Source of the DNA: Paludisphaera borealis
Lineage (GTDB): Bacteria > Planctomycetota > Planctomycetia > Isosphaerales > Isosphaeraceae
Length of the DNA stretch: 64,000 nt
Direction: 5' to 3'
NCBI RefSeq assembly: GCF_001956985.1
Contig: NZ_CP019082.1
Span: 6,200,001 to 6,264,000, forward strand
Part shown: positions 25,184-34,569 of the stretch, one piece after another
Numbering within the stretch: the stretch's first letter is position 1
Layout of the letters: every line of letters begins with the position of its first letter
The notes under the pieces: model-generated
Seen by the model: only the letters and a program-made list of their open reading frames with translations
Database searches by the model: none
What the model was told of the DNA's origin: nothing
Translations under genes and position numbers: made by a program

Positions 25184-25834
25184 TCAATTATTCTGGAGCA
25201 TGTACGTCCGAAATTTTTTCATGACGCGGCTGCGAAGTTTCCACTCATTGCAGGTGGAAACCTCCGCCCGACCGCCGAATTCCGACACGCTCATCAGGAT
25301 CGACATGCAGAATTCGCGTTCGCGAGGGGTCAATGTGGCCAGGAATTCCTGAAGCACGAGGCCCCGCCCGACTTCGTCCCGCGTCGATTCGCTGCGGGCG
25401 GCCTTGCACTCGCGAAAGCGGCGACTCCGCTCGGATCGTCTTCGCCGCCATATCTCCCCGCGGGCCAAGGATTTGAAATACTTCAGCAATCCGCCGGCCC
25501 GCGGATCGTATCGGCCGAAGTGCGTGGAAGCCCCGCACCAGAGGGCGCACCAGACCGCGGCGGCCACCTCCTCGGCTTGCTCCCCGCTCCCACCTTGCGA
25601 CATAACCGCTATATAAGCAACCAACTTAGGATGATAGTTCTTGAACACCGCCTTCCAGGCGTCGTTCTCACCTCGCAGGCACCCCTCAAGCAGACGCGCC
25701 TCTTCAGCACGTGAATCACTGACCGGTCCCACGCTTGCCTCTCTCGTACGGTCCTCTCGGGTTCTCGAGGGAGACCTCGACGGATCAGCGGCTCCTGGGG
25801 TGCGGAATTCCCCTTCGCAAACCATCGCTTTCAT
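25184..25834 (-). CDS. ECF-like RNA polymerase sigma factor
   Basis: A 216-residue sigma-70-like protein of a planctomycete ECF type. A variable N-terminus of about 40 residues precedes the sigma-2-like region (LLEGCLRGENDAWKAVFKNYHPKLVAYIAVMS) and the helix after it (ARGEIWRRRRSERSRRF), followed by a LATLTPREREFCMSILM segment resembling region 4. It would direct RNA polymerase to a specific promoter set. The nearest same-strand target is the QGNG-repeat protein, 245 bases downstream. No anti-sigma gene is adjacent. The region-4 helix-turn-helix is weak, so the assignment is good but not certain. Confidence 0.75.
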   Translation of the reverse strand: MKAMVCEGEFRTPGAADPSRSPSRTREDRTREASVGPVSDSRAEEARLLEGCLRGENDAWKAVFKNYHPKLVAYIAVMSQGGSGEQAEEVAAAVWCALWCGASTHFGRYDPRAGGLLKYFKSLARGEIWRRRRSERSRRFRECKAARSESTRDEVGRGLVLQEFLATLTPREREFCMSILMSVSEFGGRAEVSTCNEWKLRSRVMKKFRTYMLQNN

Positions 25835-26812
25835 GTGGCAGCCTTTCTCCGAGTGTTGACCTGCGCCGAGCAGCGCCTTTTGAATCGCTCACGTATGTTT
25901 CCCAGACGAAGGTTGTCGAGTCGTCCATGAATGATTGCGTGCAGTCTGCTGCTTGTTGTTTGTCGCTCCGACACCGTGCTGATTGATGTGGATGGTGTTT
26001 GAATCGATTTATCAGTGGCCAGTCTCCGTGTCTAGCACCCTCTACGGGAAAATACCAACGTGTTCAGATTAAAGACGCATTCCGGGGGGAATTCGCAACT
26101 TGAAAACTCTATATAGGCTTAAATCGGCTTATTCATGCGACCATGCCGTTCTGTAAGGTCAGTAATCCCATGCTTTTAAGAGCTGGTCGCAATCGCGAGC
26201 GCGGGCGAAATCGGACGTGTTTGATACCAGGCGTTATGATCCGACATGAACACCTAAATAAGAGTCGGCTTCGGCATGCATAGTCCGTCTTAAGATAACT
26301 GAAATGATCGCGCGGCGGCCGAGGACGCGCGACGGCCTTCCGAGAGCCGGCGTCGCCGATTCAAAGTCCGGTTTTGCAATATCAGAAAAAAAAGTTTCGA
26401 ATCATCCTCGACGAAATCAAGTCGTGCCATTCAATGCGTCGTTCGCCGTTCGGCGTGTGCGATGCTCAGGGGCGGCGAGCGAACAGCACCACGAAACGTT
26501 CAGAAACCCAGGGATGTGGACGTGAGATTTGTGGGGCCGCGCAAGGGCCGCCGACTCGGGCTGACGCGAGCCGGAGTTCGACCTTCACCGTTCACGACGC
26601 GCCCTCTCTCGTAGGATGGAGGAAGCTAGGGCGTCGGCACTCGATCGTCACGGGGCGACGGGGGGGCTGTCCGGTTTGGAACCGAGCCATGTGAGGTGGG
26701 AGAATCTTCCGGCGCGCGATCCGAGATCACGCCGGCGTCGCCGACTTCGAGTGAACGTTCTCGAAGCCGAGCTTGGCTTGCGACGCCGGGAGGGGACCGA
26801 CGATAAGCGGCG
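25835..26812. other. Intergenic region with AT-rich stretch, no supported gene
   Basis: Nearly 1 kb between the ECF-like sigma gene and the TPR gene, both on the minus strand. The part 25880-26310 is clearly more AT-rich than the rest of the window, with a CTATATAGGCTTAAAT-like stretch near 26110. It lies upstream of the sigma gene and should hold its promoter and control region. No open frame here looks coding, and I see no tRNA or hairpin that would define an RNA gene. Confidence 0.55.
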
Positions 26813-28246
26813 TCATGCGGGCCACTTGCTGATCGGGCACTGTTCATGGGCCATCCGGCTCTTCACATCCGTGAAGCAGCCGCAGATCCGGCAGCGGAGG
26901 CCCGTGTGATGCTCGCAGGTCCGGCAGGTCGCGAGCCGCGTTTGCTGGACGTCGGCCGGCGCGGTCTTCATGCCCGAACCGAGGAACGTCGCCATCGCCT
27001 TGGTGGCCGACAAGGCCATCCGGAGGAGCCCGGGGCCGGCCTTCGGATCGGGCGCGGTCTGGGCCGTTGTGACGGCGCCGGCGTAGATCGGCCCTCCCAT
27101 GAAGTCCGGCGTCGGCGCGGCCAGAACCGACGCATCCAATTGATACTTCTGAATCTGAGCCTCGTACCACGACGCTTCGGGCTTTCCATCGGCGCGGAGG
27201 AAGGCCACGGAGGCCTTCCCCTTGGCGATCGCCTGGTCGGGTCGATTCATCTCGGCCAGGGCGATCGCCTGCCTCCAGAGGAGGCGTGGCTCCTGCTGGC
27301 GGTCGCCGGCCGCGCGGGCCATCTCCAACGCCCGGTTCAAGTGCCACAGCGCGCCAGCCGGGTCCTGGAGGTTGGAGTGCGCCATGCCCAGGCGCTCGAG
27401 CACGAGCTTTTCGGCGTAGACGTCCCGCGACTCGCGCGCCAGGACGAGGGCGGATTCCAGGGTCTCACGGGAGGACTGGGCCTGGCCGACGCCGAGCAGG
27501 GCGAACCCCAGGTTGCACAGGACGTCGGTCTCGCGCTCGCGGTCACCCAACTCGCGGCACAAGCCCAGCGCCTTTTGCAGATGCGTCACGGCGTCGCCGG
27601 CGTTCCCTCCGATCAGGACGACCAGGGCCAGGTCGGTTAGCGCCTGAACCTCCGATCCGGCGTCCCCGCGCTGGCGAGCCGATTCCACGACCTGCGCCGC
27701 CGCCGTGGCCAGGTCGACCGGCGCGGCCGGCTTGATGAGACTCTCAGGGCTCGCGGGGCTCTCCATCTCCGATCGCGACCGCTCGCCCACGCCCTCGCCT
27801 TCGACCAGGAACAGGTCGGAGGCGAGCGATTGGAACCGGCGGAATTCGGGCCATCGTCTCCGCAGACTCTGTTCGTCGAGCGTACCGGTTTTCTCGTCCG
27901 GCCAGGCAAGCGCCACGTCGGTTCTTCGCTCGCCGCAGCGCTCGACCTCTTTCCCGTCGGGCAAGGTCCAGGTCGTCTCCGGGTCGCGCTTGCTCAGCTT
28001 CCTGGCGAGCTTGCTGAAGAGGCCGTTGGACAATCGCCTCCGGGCGCGGATCGCCACGGCGGGCGTCGCGTCGATGCCGTGCTCGCTGGTCGCCTCGGCG
28101 CGGGCCGTCATGGCGATCCGTTCCCAGTACTGGAACTCGCCGTCGCTTGAGCCGGACAACCAGAGAACGACTCGCCCATCTCCCCGCACGGGTTCGGCGA
28201 GCACGCCGTCATTGAAAGCCAGACTATTCCAATCGACGTTCCGCAT
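26813..28246 (-). CDS. TPR protein with C-terminal Cys-rich (zinc-ribbon-like) tail
   Basis: A 477-residue protein. The N-terminal 170 residues (LWLSGSSDGEFQYWERIAMTARAEAT...) are an unrecognised domain. Residues about 190-370 are TPR-type helical repeats, visible as recurring GNAGDAVTHLQKALGLCRELGDRE and ALWHLNRALEMARAAGDRQ units. The last 35 residues hold CRTCEHHTGLRCRICGCF and EQCPISKW, five to six cysteines in CxxC pairs that should bind zinc. The domain set suggests a protein-protein adaptor. I chose the ATG at 28246, which has GAGG 7 bases upstream; another ATG lies 5 codons earlier. Confidence 0.7.
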   Translation of the reverse strand: MRNVDWNSLAFNDGVLAEPVRGDGRVVLWLSGSSDGEFQYWERIAMTARAEATSEHGIDATPAVAIRARRRLSNGLFSKLARKLSKRDPETTWTLPDGKEVERCGERRTDVALAWPDEKTGTLDEQSLRRRWPEFRRFQSLASDLFLVEGEGVGERSRSEMESPASPESLIKPAAPVDLATAAAQVVESARQRGDAGSEVQALTDLALVVLIGGNAGDAVTHLQKALGLCRELGDRERETDVLCNLGFALLGVGQAQSSRETLESALVLARESRDVYAEKLVLERLGMAHSNLQDPAGALWHLNRALEMARAAGDRQQEPRLLWRQAIALAEMNRPDQAIAKGKASVAFLRADGKPEASWYEAQIQKYQLDASVLAAPTPDFMGGPIYAGAVTTAQTAPDPKAGPGLLRMALSATKAMATFLGSGMKTAPADVQQTRLATCRTCEHHTGLRCRICGCFTDVKSRMAHEQCPISKWPA

Positions 28247-28480
28247 GGCAACCTCGCTCATCAACCGCAGAGCCTGGTCTTCACTCGATCTTGAGTGAAT
28301 TCTACCTGGGAGCGATTCACGCCGACATGCTTGATTAAAAAATCCGGGCACCCGCGAATCGCTGTTGCCGAACGTCGACATCCCAAAGGCGCGCGTTCCG
28401 ACTGACGCTCCAACGGGGTCTAAACCCAAGACGAACTCCAGAAGATGGAGGCGTTGAATGCGGCGGCGGCCGTTCGTCTT

Positions 28481-29866
28481 CTAGGAGAAGATACTGGTGA
28501 TCGGCTGGCCCGCGGCGATCGGCAAGGGGCGGCCAAGAGTGTCGCGGACCTCGGTGGCGGGGTCGATCCCGAGCGCCCAGAACATCGTGGCGGCGACGTC
28601 GTCGGGGGTGACGGCGTCGATGGCCGGGTACGCGCCGATGCGGTCGCTCGCGCCGTGGATCGCCCCCGGGGTAATCCCGCCGCCGGCCATCAAGACCGTG
28701 TAGCAGTTCGGCCAGTGGTCGCGGCCGTTTGGGCCGAACTGCTTGGTGTTGGTGACGCGAGGCGTGCGGCCGAACTCGCCCATCCAGACGATCAGCGTCT
28801 CGTCCAGCAGCCCCCGGGCCGCCATGTCGCGGATCAGGGTCGGCACGGTCTGATCGGTCATCGGCAGAAGCTTGTTCTTGAGCTGGTTGAAGTTGTCGCC
28901 GTGAGTGTCCCAGCCCCCCTTCGGTCCGCCGATCGTGGGCGAGAAGTAGACCGAGACGAACCGGACGCCGGCTTCGAGCAGTCGACGAGCCAGCAGGCAG
29001 CTCTGACCGTAGGTCGTCCGGCCGTATTCATCGCGGAGCCGGTCCGGCTCTTCCGACAGGTCGAACGCCCGCTTGACGCGCGGCGAGGCCAGCATCGTCA
29101 GGGCGCGATCGTAGAAAGCGTCGATCCCCTGGGCGGTCTCGGACCACGACATCAGGTCGGTCTGCGAGTCGATCAGCCGCTGGAGACCGCGGCGGTCGTC
29201 GAGCCGATCGAGCGAGAGCTTGTCGGGCAGCGTCAGCTCGGGGAGTCGAAAGTTCTTGCGGTTCGGGTCCTGACCGATGAAGAACGGGTCGTACGCTTTG
29301 CCGAGGAAGCTGGCGTGCTGGCCCGGCGTGACGCTGCCGTCGCGCATCACATGCGGGAACGCCATGAACGAAGGGATCGCCGGATCGTCCGAGGGCGCCA
29401 GCCGCGCCACGGTGCTGCCGTACGCGGGGTAAAGTTCCTGGGTGTCGCGGAGGCGAATGTCGTCGAGCAGAGGCGCGTGGCCGGTCAGGCTGTAATAGGT
29501 CGCTGAGTTGTGGTTCCGCATCTTGTGATGGACCGACCGGATCTGGGCGAAGCGGTCGACGACCGTCGCGAACCGGGGCAGGTGCTCCGAGACGCGGAGG
29601 TCGGGTTGGTTGGTCGCGATCGGCGAGAACTCGCCGCGGATGCCGTCGGGGGCGTCGGGCTTCATATCAAACGTATCAAGATGCGACGGCCCGCCGAACT
29701 GATGGAGGAAGAGAATGTGCTTGGCCGGGGCCCGGGCGCCCGGGTTGGCCGCCGCCCGCAGCAAGCTCGGCAGTGCCAGCCCCGCGAGGCCCGCCGTCCC
29801 GGCTCGCAGCAGACACCGACGCGACATCCGCGAGGTCGCCCGAAAATCGCCGCACGCGATGGTCAT
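28481..29866 (-). CDS. DUF1501 family exported protein
   Basis: A 461-residue DUF1501 protein with a Tat-type signal (RMSRRCLLRAGTAGLAGLALP). Family motifs: FLHQFGGPSHLDTFDMKPDAP, SVHHKMRNHNSATYYSLTGH, WDTHGDNFNQLKNKLLP, IVWMGEFGRTP and GRDHWPNCYTVLMAGGG. The aspartates and histidines are in the usual places. It lies 31 bases downstream of a DUF1549/DUF1553 gene, the standard planctomycete pair, and the two are most likely co-transcribed. Role in the cell unknown; an exported phosphatase/sulfatase-like activity has been suggested from the fold. Confidence 0.93.
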   Translation of the reverse strand: MTIACGDFRATSRMSRRCLLRAGTAGLAGLALPSLLRAAANPGARAPAKHILFLHQFGGPSHLDTFDMKPDAPDGIRGEFSPIATNQPDLRVSEHLPRFATVVDRFAQIRSVHHKMRNHNSATYYSLTGHAPLLDDIRLRDTQELYPAYGSTVARLAPSDDPAIPSFMAFPHVMRDGSVTPGQHASFLGKAYDPFFIGQDPNRKNFRLPELTLPDKLSLDRLDDRRGLQRLIDSQTDLMSWSETAQGIDAFYDRALTMLASPRVKRAFDLSEEPDRLRDEYGRTTYGQSCLLARRLLEAGVRFVSVYFSPTIGGPKGGWDTHGDNFNQLKNKLLPMTDQTVPTLIRDMAARGLLDETLIVWMGEFGRTPRVTNTKQFGPNGRDHWPNCYTVLMAGGGITPGAIHGASDRIGAYPAIDAVTPDDVAATMFWALGIDPATEVRDTLGRPLPIAAGQPITSIFS

Positions 29867-29897
29867 GAGGTCTTTCCTTCCACGTCCGCCGGCCGGG

Positions 29898-32375
29898 TCA
29901 ATGTCGGAGCAGGAATTCCTTGCTGTTCAGCAATGCCCAGGCCAGGTCTTCCCACGCGGCCCGACGATCGCCGGAGCGGTGCAGATGCTCGATCGCCCGC
30001 GATCGTTCGGCGGCCGACGGCTCGCGGCAGAGCGCGGCGAGATACAGCTCGTCGAGGATCTGATCGTCGGCGGCCTTGCGAGCGGTCAGCTTGCCGATCC
30101 GGTTGTCGCGGTCTTCGAGCTGACGGCGCACGGATTCGCCGTTGATCATCTGGAACGCCTGGGCCAGCGTGGTCGCCTCGGAGCGTTCGCACTCGCAGGT
30201 CAGTAGCCGCTCGGGCTTGCCGAACGTCTCCAAGAACGCGACGTCGCGGGCGACGCCCGGCAACTGCACGGCGCGCAGGCCCGGGGGACCGCCTCGATAA
30301 TCGCCGGGAACGTCGAGCGCCTGGGAGATCGCGTCGATCAGCACCTCGGCGGGCAAGAGCCGGACGACGGTTTTCGAGAAGTTCGCCGCGTCGTCGGCGT
30401 TCGAAGAGTTGGGCGTCGCGCCGAGCTGGTAGACGCTCGACTTCATGATCAGGCCCGCCAGCGGCCTGAGCCGCATCCCTCCCGCTTCGAGCTGGTCGCT
30501 CAACGCGTCGAGCAGCTCGGGGTTGGACGGAGGATTGGAATCGCGGAAGTCGTCGACCGGATCGACGATCCCTCTCCCCATCAGGTTGTACCAGACGCGG
30601 TTGGCCATGTTGCGGGTGAACTGACGGTTGCCGACGGTCAGCCACGACGCCAGGTGGTCGAGCGGATCGGTCTGCTTCGCCCGGGGCGAGTCGCCGTGCA
30701 ACGGCTTCGGTTCGAGCCGGGCCCGCGTCCGTGGGTCGATCATCCCAGATGGGCCGGAGACGTAGATGTATTCGTCGCCGTTGATCTCGTGCTTGTCGAG
30801 CATGTCCTTGCGGACCGTGATCGGCTGCTTGCGGGCGATGTTGCCGAAGTAGGCGGCGAGGCCGTAGTAGTCGTCTTGCTTCCATTCGTCGAACGGATGG
30901 TTGTGGCACTTGGCGCACTGGAGACGAAGACCGAGGAAAACCTGGGCCACCGTTTCGGCCGCCGCGGTGGGGTCGCGGTTGGTCCGATAGAAGCTCGACG
31001 GCGGATTCGACCAGTTCGAGCCGCGACCGGCGACGATCCGCCTCGTCATCTCGTCGAGCGGGACGTCGGCGGCGATTTCGTCGCGCAGCCAGCGCTGGAA
31101 GACCCAGACCCCCTTCTGACCCATCGCTTTCTCTTCGTTGCGAAGCAGGTCGGCCCACTTGAGCGCCCAGAAATCGGCGAACTCCGGTCGTTCGAGCAGG
31201 GCGTCGATCATCCGTTCGCGGTTCGCGGGGGCGCGATCGGCCAGGAACGCGCGGGTCTCGGCGGGGGTCGGCAGCCGACCGATGGCGTCCAGATAGGCGC
31301 GGCGCAGGAAGACCGAGTCGGTCGACAGGGTGGAAGGCTGAATCCGCAACGCCTTGAGCCGGGCGAAAACGAGCTTGTCGATGAGGTTTCGCTCGGCCGG
31401 GCCGTTCCACGCGACGACCGGCCCTTCCGGAATGAACGCAAGCCGGCTGACGGCCCGGCCGTCCATGTAGCGGACGGCCACCGCGATCTCGCAGGTCCTG
31501 TCGACGCGGACCATGCCGTCGGCGGAGACCTCGGCGATCATCGGGTTGCTCGGGTCGTACGCGGCCTGGCGAGTCACGTCGCGCTCGGTTCCGTCCGCGA
31601 AGACGGCGGTCACGACGAGCTGCTGATTCCGACCGCCCGGCGCGGCGATTCGCTCGGTCGGAAAGACGCGGACCGATTTCAGCCGAGGCGCGGTCGCGAC
31701 GTCGTCGCTCGCGCCCGAGGCGATCCATTCGCGAATGGCCCGCGACTCCGGCGAATCGGCCCCGAATCGAACACCCCCCTCATGAGCGACGCGACCCGTC
31801 GGCTTGAGCACCATCAGGCTCTGATCGGGCGCGCTCCGGTTGATCCGACGGCCGAGGGCGTCATGGGTCAGCATCAGCCAGTCGAAAGCCGGGTCGTCCC
31901 CACGCAGGCTGAGGCGGAACCCTCCCTTGCCGCTCAGGTTGCCGTGGCAGGCGCCCATGTTGCAGCCCGCTTTCGAGAGCACCGGCGCGACGTCGGTGCG
32001 ATAGCTCGCGACGCGACGCCAGGACGCTCGATCGACCTGAAGCTCGACGGCCGTCTCATGCGAGCCGTGCCGGATGTGAAGCGTCGCTCGGCCGTCGGTC
32101 CTCGGCCTCACCACGCCCGTGCGCGAGACTTCAGCCACGCCAGGGGGCTCAACGCGATAGTCGCATCGGTCGGTGACGTCCGCGATCGTGCCGTCTGCCT
32201 GGCGCAAGGTGACGGCGGTCTGCTGCCGCGCGTATGCCCCGATCAGCTCCAAGCGGCGCGGCTCGGCCTCAATCCCTTCGGATGCATGGCCCGCTTCCGC
32301 GAGCGACGCAACCGCCAAGACCGCGAACAAAACCGAAGCAAGCCAGCGCAAGACCCGGTGATCGGTGATCGTCAC
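29898..32375 (-). CDS. DUF1549/DUF1553 protein with Ig-like domains and cytochrome c motif
   Basis: An 825-residue exported protein. A signal peptide (RWLASVLFAVLAVASLAEAGHA) is followed by a BIG2-like Ig domain, a region with CNMGACHGN (CxxxxCH), a second Ig-like stretch, then DUF1549 (NLIDKLVFARLKALRIQPS...DSVFLRRAYLDAIGRLPTP) and a CAKCHNHPFDEW heme-type CxxCH, and DUF1553 at the C-terminus ending NSKEFLLRH. The PSD1-type c-type cytochrome motifs suggest a periplasmic redox protein. It starts at GTG 32375 after a GGGGGTG ribosome site. It is the first gene of a pair with the DUF1501 gene. Confidence 0.9.
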   Translation of the reverse strand: MTITDHRVLRWLASVLFAVLAVASLAEAGHASEGIEAEPRRLELIGAYARQQTAVTLRQADGTIADVTDRCDYRVEPPGVAEVSRTGVVRPRTDGRATLHIRHGSHETAVELQVDRASWRRVASYRTDVAPVLSKAGCNMGACHGNLSGKGGFRLSLRGDDPAFDWLMLTHDALGRRINRSAPDQSLMVLKPTGRVAHEGGVRFGADSPESRAIREWIASGASDDVATAPRLKSVRVFPTERIAAPGGRNQQLVVTAVFADGTERDVTRQAAYDPSNPMIAEVSADGMVRVDRTCEIAVAVRYMDGRAVSRLAFIPEGPVVAWNGPAERNLIDKLVFARLKALRIQPSTLSTDSVFLRRAYLDAIGRLPTPAETRAFLADRAPANRERMIDALLERPEFADFWALKWADLLRNEEKAMGQKGVWVFQRWLRDEIAADVPLDEMTRRIVAGRGSNWSNPPSSFYRTNRDPTAAAETVAQVFLGLRLQCAKCHNHPFDEWKQDDYYGLAAYFGNIARKQPITVRKDMLDKHEINGDEYIYVSGPSGMIDPRTRARLEPKPLHGDSPRAKQTDPLDHLASWLTVGNRQFTRNMANRVWYNLMGRGIVDPVDDFRDSNPPSNPELLDALSDQLEAGGMRLRPLAGLIMKSSVYQLGATPNSSNADDAANFSKTVVRLLPAEVLIDAISQALDVPGDYRGGPPGLRAVQLPGVARDVAFLETFGKPERLLTCECERSEATTLAQAFQMINGESVRRQLEDRDNRIGKLTARKAADDQILDELYLAALCREPSAAERSRAIEHLHRSGDRRAAWEDLAWALLNSKEFLLRH

Positions 32376-32632
32376 GCCGCACCCCCATGGTGACTCGCCG
32401 CACGGCCGTGAGACGACCGGTGGGCTAAGCTTCTCGGTGGGCTTCGTCGAATGTTGAAACGATATCAAACATAGTGGTAAATGCAGTCCGTCGTCAAGGG
32501 AGTGGTCCCGAGGGCGGCTGTTGGGTCGACGGATCGTGCGAGGTGCGAGCAGGGGGGCGGGACGTCCGTCGGACCTCGTTGATCGGCCCGACGGACGAAT
32601 CGTCTCGAAGAGAGAGAGGGATGCGTGGGCGC

Positions 32633-33586
32633 TTACTTCGTCTCGTCGGCCGAGATGGTCTCGCCGCCGTTCCGGGTCATCAACTTGTTGAGTACGAGCT
32701 TGTTGATGTTGCTGTTGACGGTACGGATGCTGCCGTCGCAGTTGACGAAGTTGACCAGGCCGGGATGCTTGCTCGACCAGTAGGTGTAATAGTTGACCCC
32801 GCCCGAAACGATCGGCTTGTTGATGGTCCGGTCGATGTTCGTGCGAACGCAGCAGCTCGTCGCCTGGGACCAGACGCCGGAGGGGGCGATGGTCTCGCCG
32901 AAGAGGCAGGTGTTGGTCGTCCCGTCGGTGATGTCGGCCATCCCGACCGACGAGTTCTGATAGGTCAACCCGTTGTCGAAGTTGAGGCAGAACGGATTCG
33001 TGGGGTCTTGAGTCGGGCAGTTGCCCGAGGAATCGGGCAGGATCATCCCGGCCGCCATGTTGCCGCGATAATCCGACGGCCCGAGCTTCTGGATCGAGCC
33101 GGTCTGCGTGGTCGCTTCGGGACGACGGTTCGAGGGACAGACGAACCCCGTCATCGTTCGCCGCACGGCCGTCGTGTTGATCGGCGTGTTGGGGGCGAAC
33201 GAAAAGTTGATCTCATTGTACAGGTTGCCCTGCTCGATCTTGGTGAACAGGCCGACGATGCCGGCCCACTGGTAAGGCTGGTACGGCGTGCCGACCGTCG
33301 CGCAGCCCGTGACGTCGCCGGAGACGAGCGTGTTGTTGGCGTCGTAGACCGGAACCACGCAGTACCAGCCCGCGGGGAAGGCGTTGAACGAGTCGTGATA
33401 CTCTTGCGCCGCCAGGCCCAATTGCTTGAGGTTGTTCTGGCACTGCGCACGGTTGCCCGCCTCACGCGCCGACTGCACCGCGGGAAGCAGCAACGCGACC
33501 AAAACGCCAATGATGGCGATCACGACGAGCAGCTCGATCAGCGTGAAGCCCGATTTGCAAGGTCGATCCAGGCGAGTGCGGCGCAT
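32633..33586 (-). CDS. DUF1559 protein with prepilin-type N-terminus
   Basis: A 317-residue DUF1559 protein, an abundant planctomycete family. The N-terminus reads [33 protein letters not shown]: a prepilin cleavage site G/F with Glu at +5, then a hydrophobic helix. The rest is beta-rich with several cysteines, and the usual WGSxHPG-like segment appears here as [17 protein letters not shown] near the end. Such proteins are pseudopilin-like surface or matrix components exported by a type II or type IV machinery; the exact role is not known. No partner gene is adjacent. Confidence 0.93.
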   Translation of the reverse strand: MRRTRLDRPCKSGFTLIELLVVIAIIGVLVALLLPAVQSAREAGNRAQCQNNLKQLGLAAQEYHDSFNAFPAGWYCVVPVYDANNTLVSGDVTGCATVGTPYQPYQWAGIVGLFTKIEQGNLYNEINFSFAPNTPINTTAVRRTMTGFVCPSNRRPEATTQTGSIQKLGPSDYRGNMAAGMILPDSSGNCPTQDPTNPFCLNFDNGLTYQNSSVGMADITDGTTNTCLFGETIAPSGVWSQATSCCVRTNIDRTINKPIVSGGVNYYTYWSSKHPGLVNFVNCDGSIRTVNSNINKLVLNKLMTRNGGETISADETK

Positions 33587-33754
33587 CGCGATTACCTCGG
33601 CGAGAGGGGGGGTCGATCCGTTTCCGGAGAGCTGTGCAGCCTGACAAGAGTCCTATAGCTTTAACCTACACAATCCTGGACCGCCACGCCACCAAAGTCC
33701 GCGAAATTGCTCCGAAGCATTCATGGCGACGTGCGACGGCCCTGGCGCGCGGGA

Positions 33755-34387
33755 TCATTCCAGCTCGACCGACCAGTAGGCGGCGTCGAGAAACGCCTTC
33801 CAGCTTCGGTATTTCCGGTGCGACAGTTTGAGCCGAAGCGCTGGGCTGGTCTTGGGTTCCACGGGCTCGCGGATCAGGCGAATTCCGGCCTGGACCGGGG
33901 TTCGCCCCCCCTTGCGGACGTTGCACCGGAGGCAGGCGCAGACGATGTTCTCCCACGTGGCCCGCCCCCCTTGAATCCGCGGGACGACGTGGTCGAGGCT
34001 CAGCTCGCTGGTGGTGAACCGCCGGCCGCAGTATTGGCAACGGTTGCCGTCGCGGGCGAAGATGTTGCGACGGTTGAACTTGACCCTCTGGCGCGGGAGG
34101 CGGTCATAGGTCATGAGCCGGATGATCCGGGGGACCTGGATCTCGAAATGCACGGTGCGGACGAATTCGTCGTCCGGCTCTTTGAACCGCAACCGGGCTT
34201 CGGACACCTCGCGCCACGAGGCGAAATCGAACGACGAGTACTGGCCGTCGTCGATCGTGACGACCTCGGCCAGATCTTTGAACAGCAGGCAGAACGCTCG
34301 GCGGGCCGAGATCACGTGCACTGCCATGAAGAACTTGTTGAGGACGAGAACGCTTCCATCAAGGGCGTGACCGGCGCCGAGGCTCAT
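33755..34387 (-). CDS. HNH endonuclease
   Basis: A 210-residue HNH nuclease-domain protein. The N-terminal 100 residues (VLVLNKFFMAVHVISARRAFCLLFKDLAEVV) are typical of a conserved bacterial HNH group. The nuclease part shows NIFARDGNRCQYCGRRFTTSELSLDHVVPRIQGG, then ENIVCACLRCNVRKGGRTP, with the two CxxC knuckles binding zinc and the DH of LSLDHV as the catalytic/metal motif. The chromosomal setting, with no restriction-modification or phage genes nearby, suggests a housekeeping role, but none is established. Confidence 0.9.
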   Translation of the reverse strand: MSLGAGHALDGSVLVLNKFFMAVHVISARRAFCLLFKDLAEVVTIDDGQYSSFDFASWREVSEARLRFKEPDDEFVRTVHFEIQVPRIIRLMTYDRLPRQRVKFNRRNIFARDGNRCQYCGRRFTTSELSLDHVVPRIQGGRATWENIVCACLRCNVRKGGRTPVQAGIRLIREPVEPKTSPALRLKLSHRKYRSWKAFLDAAYWSVELE

Positions 34388-34569
34388 AGGCGAAACTCTC
34401 CCTGTTTGACGGTGGCGGACGAGACGCAGCGTGCCTTGTATTCAAACAAGGCCGTCGAACCCTGGCCGCTTCGAAATGCGGCGGTCGAGTCGAGTCTGGT
34501 CGGTCGGATCGCCGGCCGCGGGAGAGATCGCCCGGGCTTTTCAACCCGGGCGCGGCGCTCGTCTGGTCG

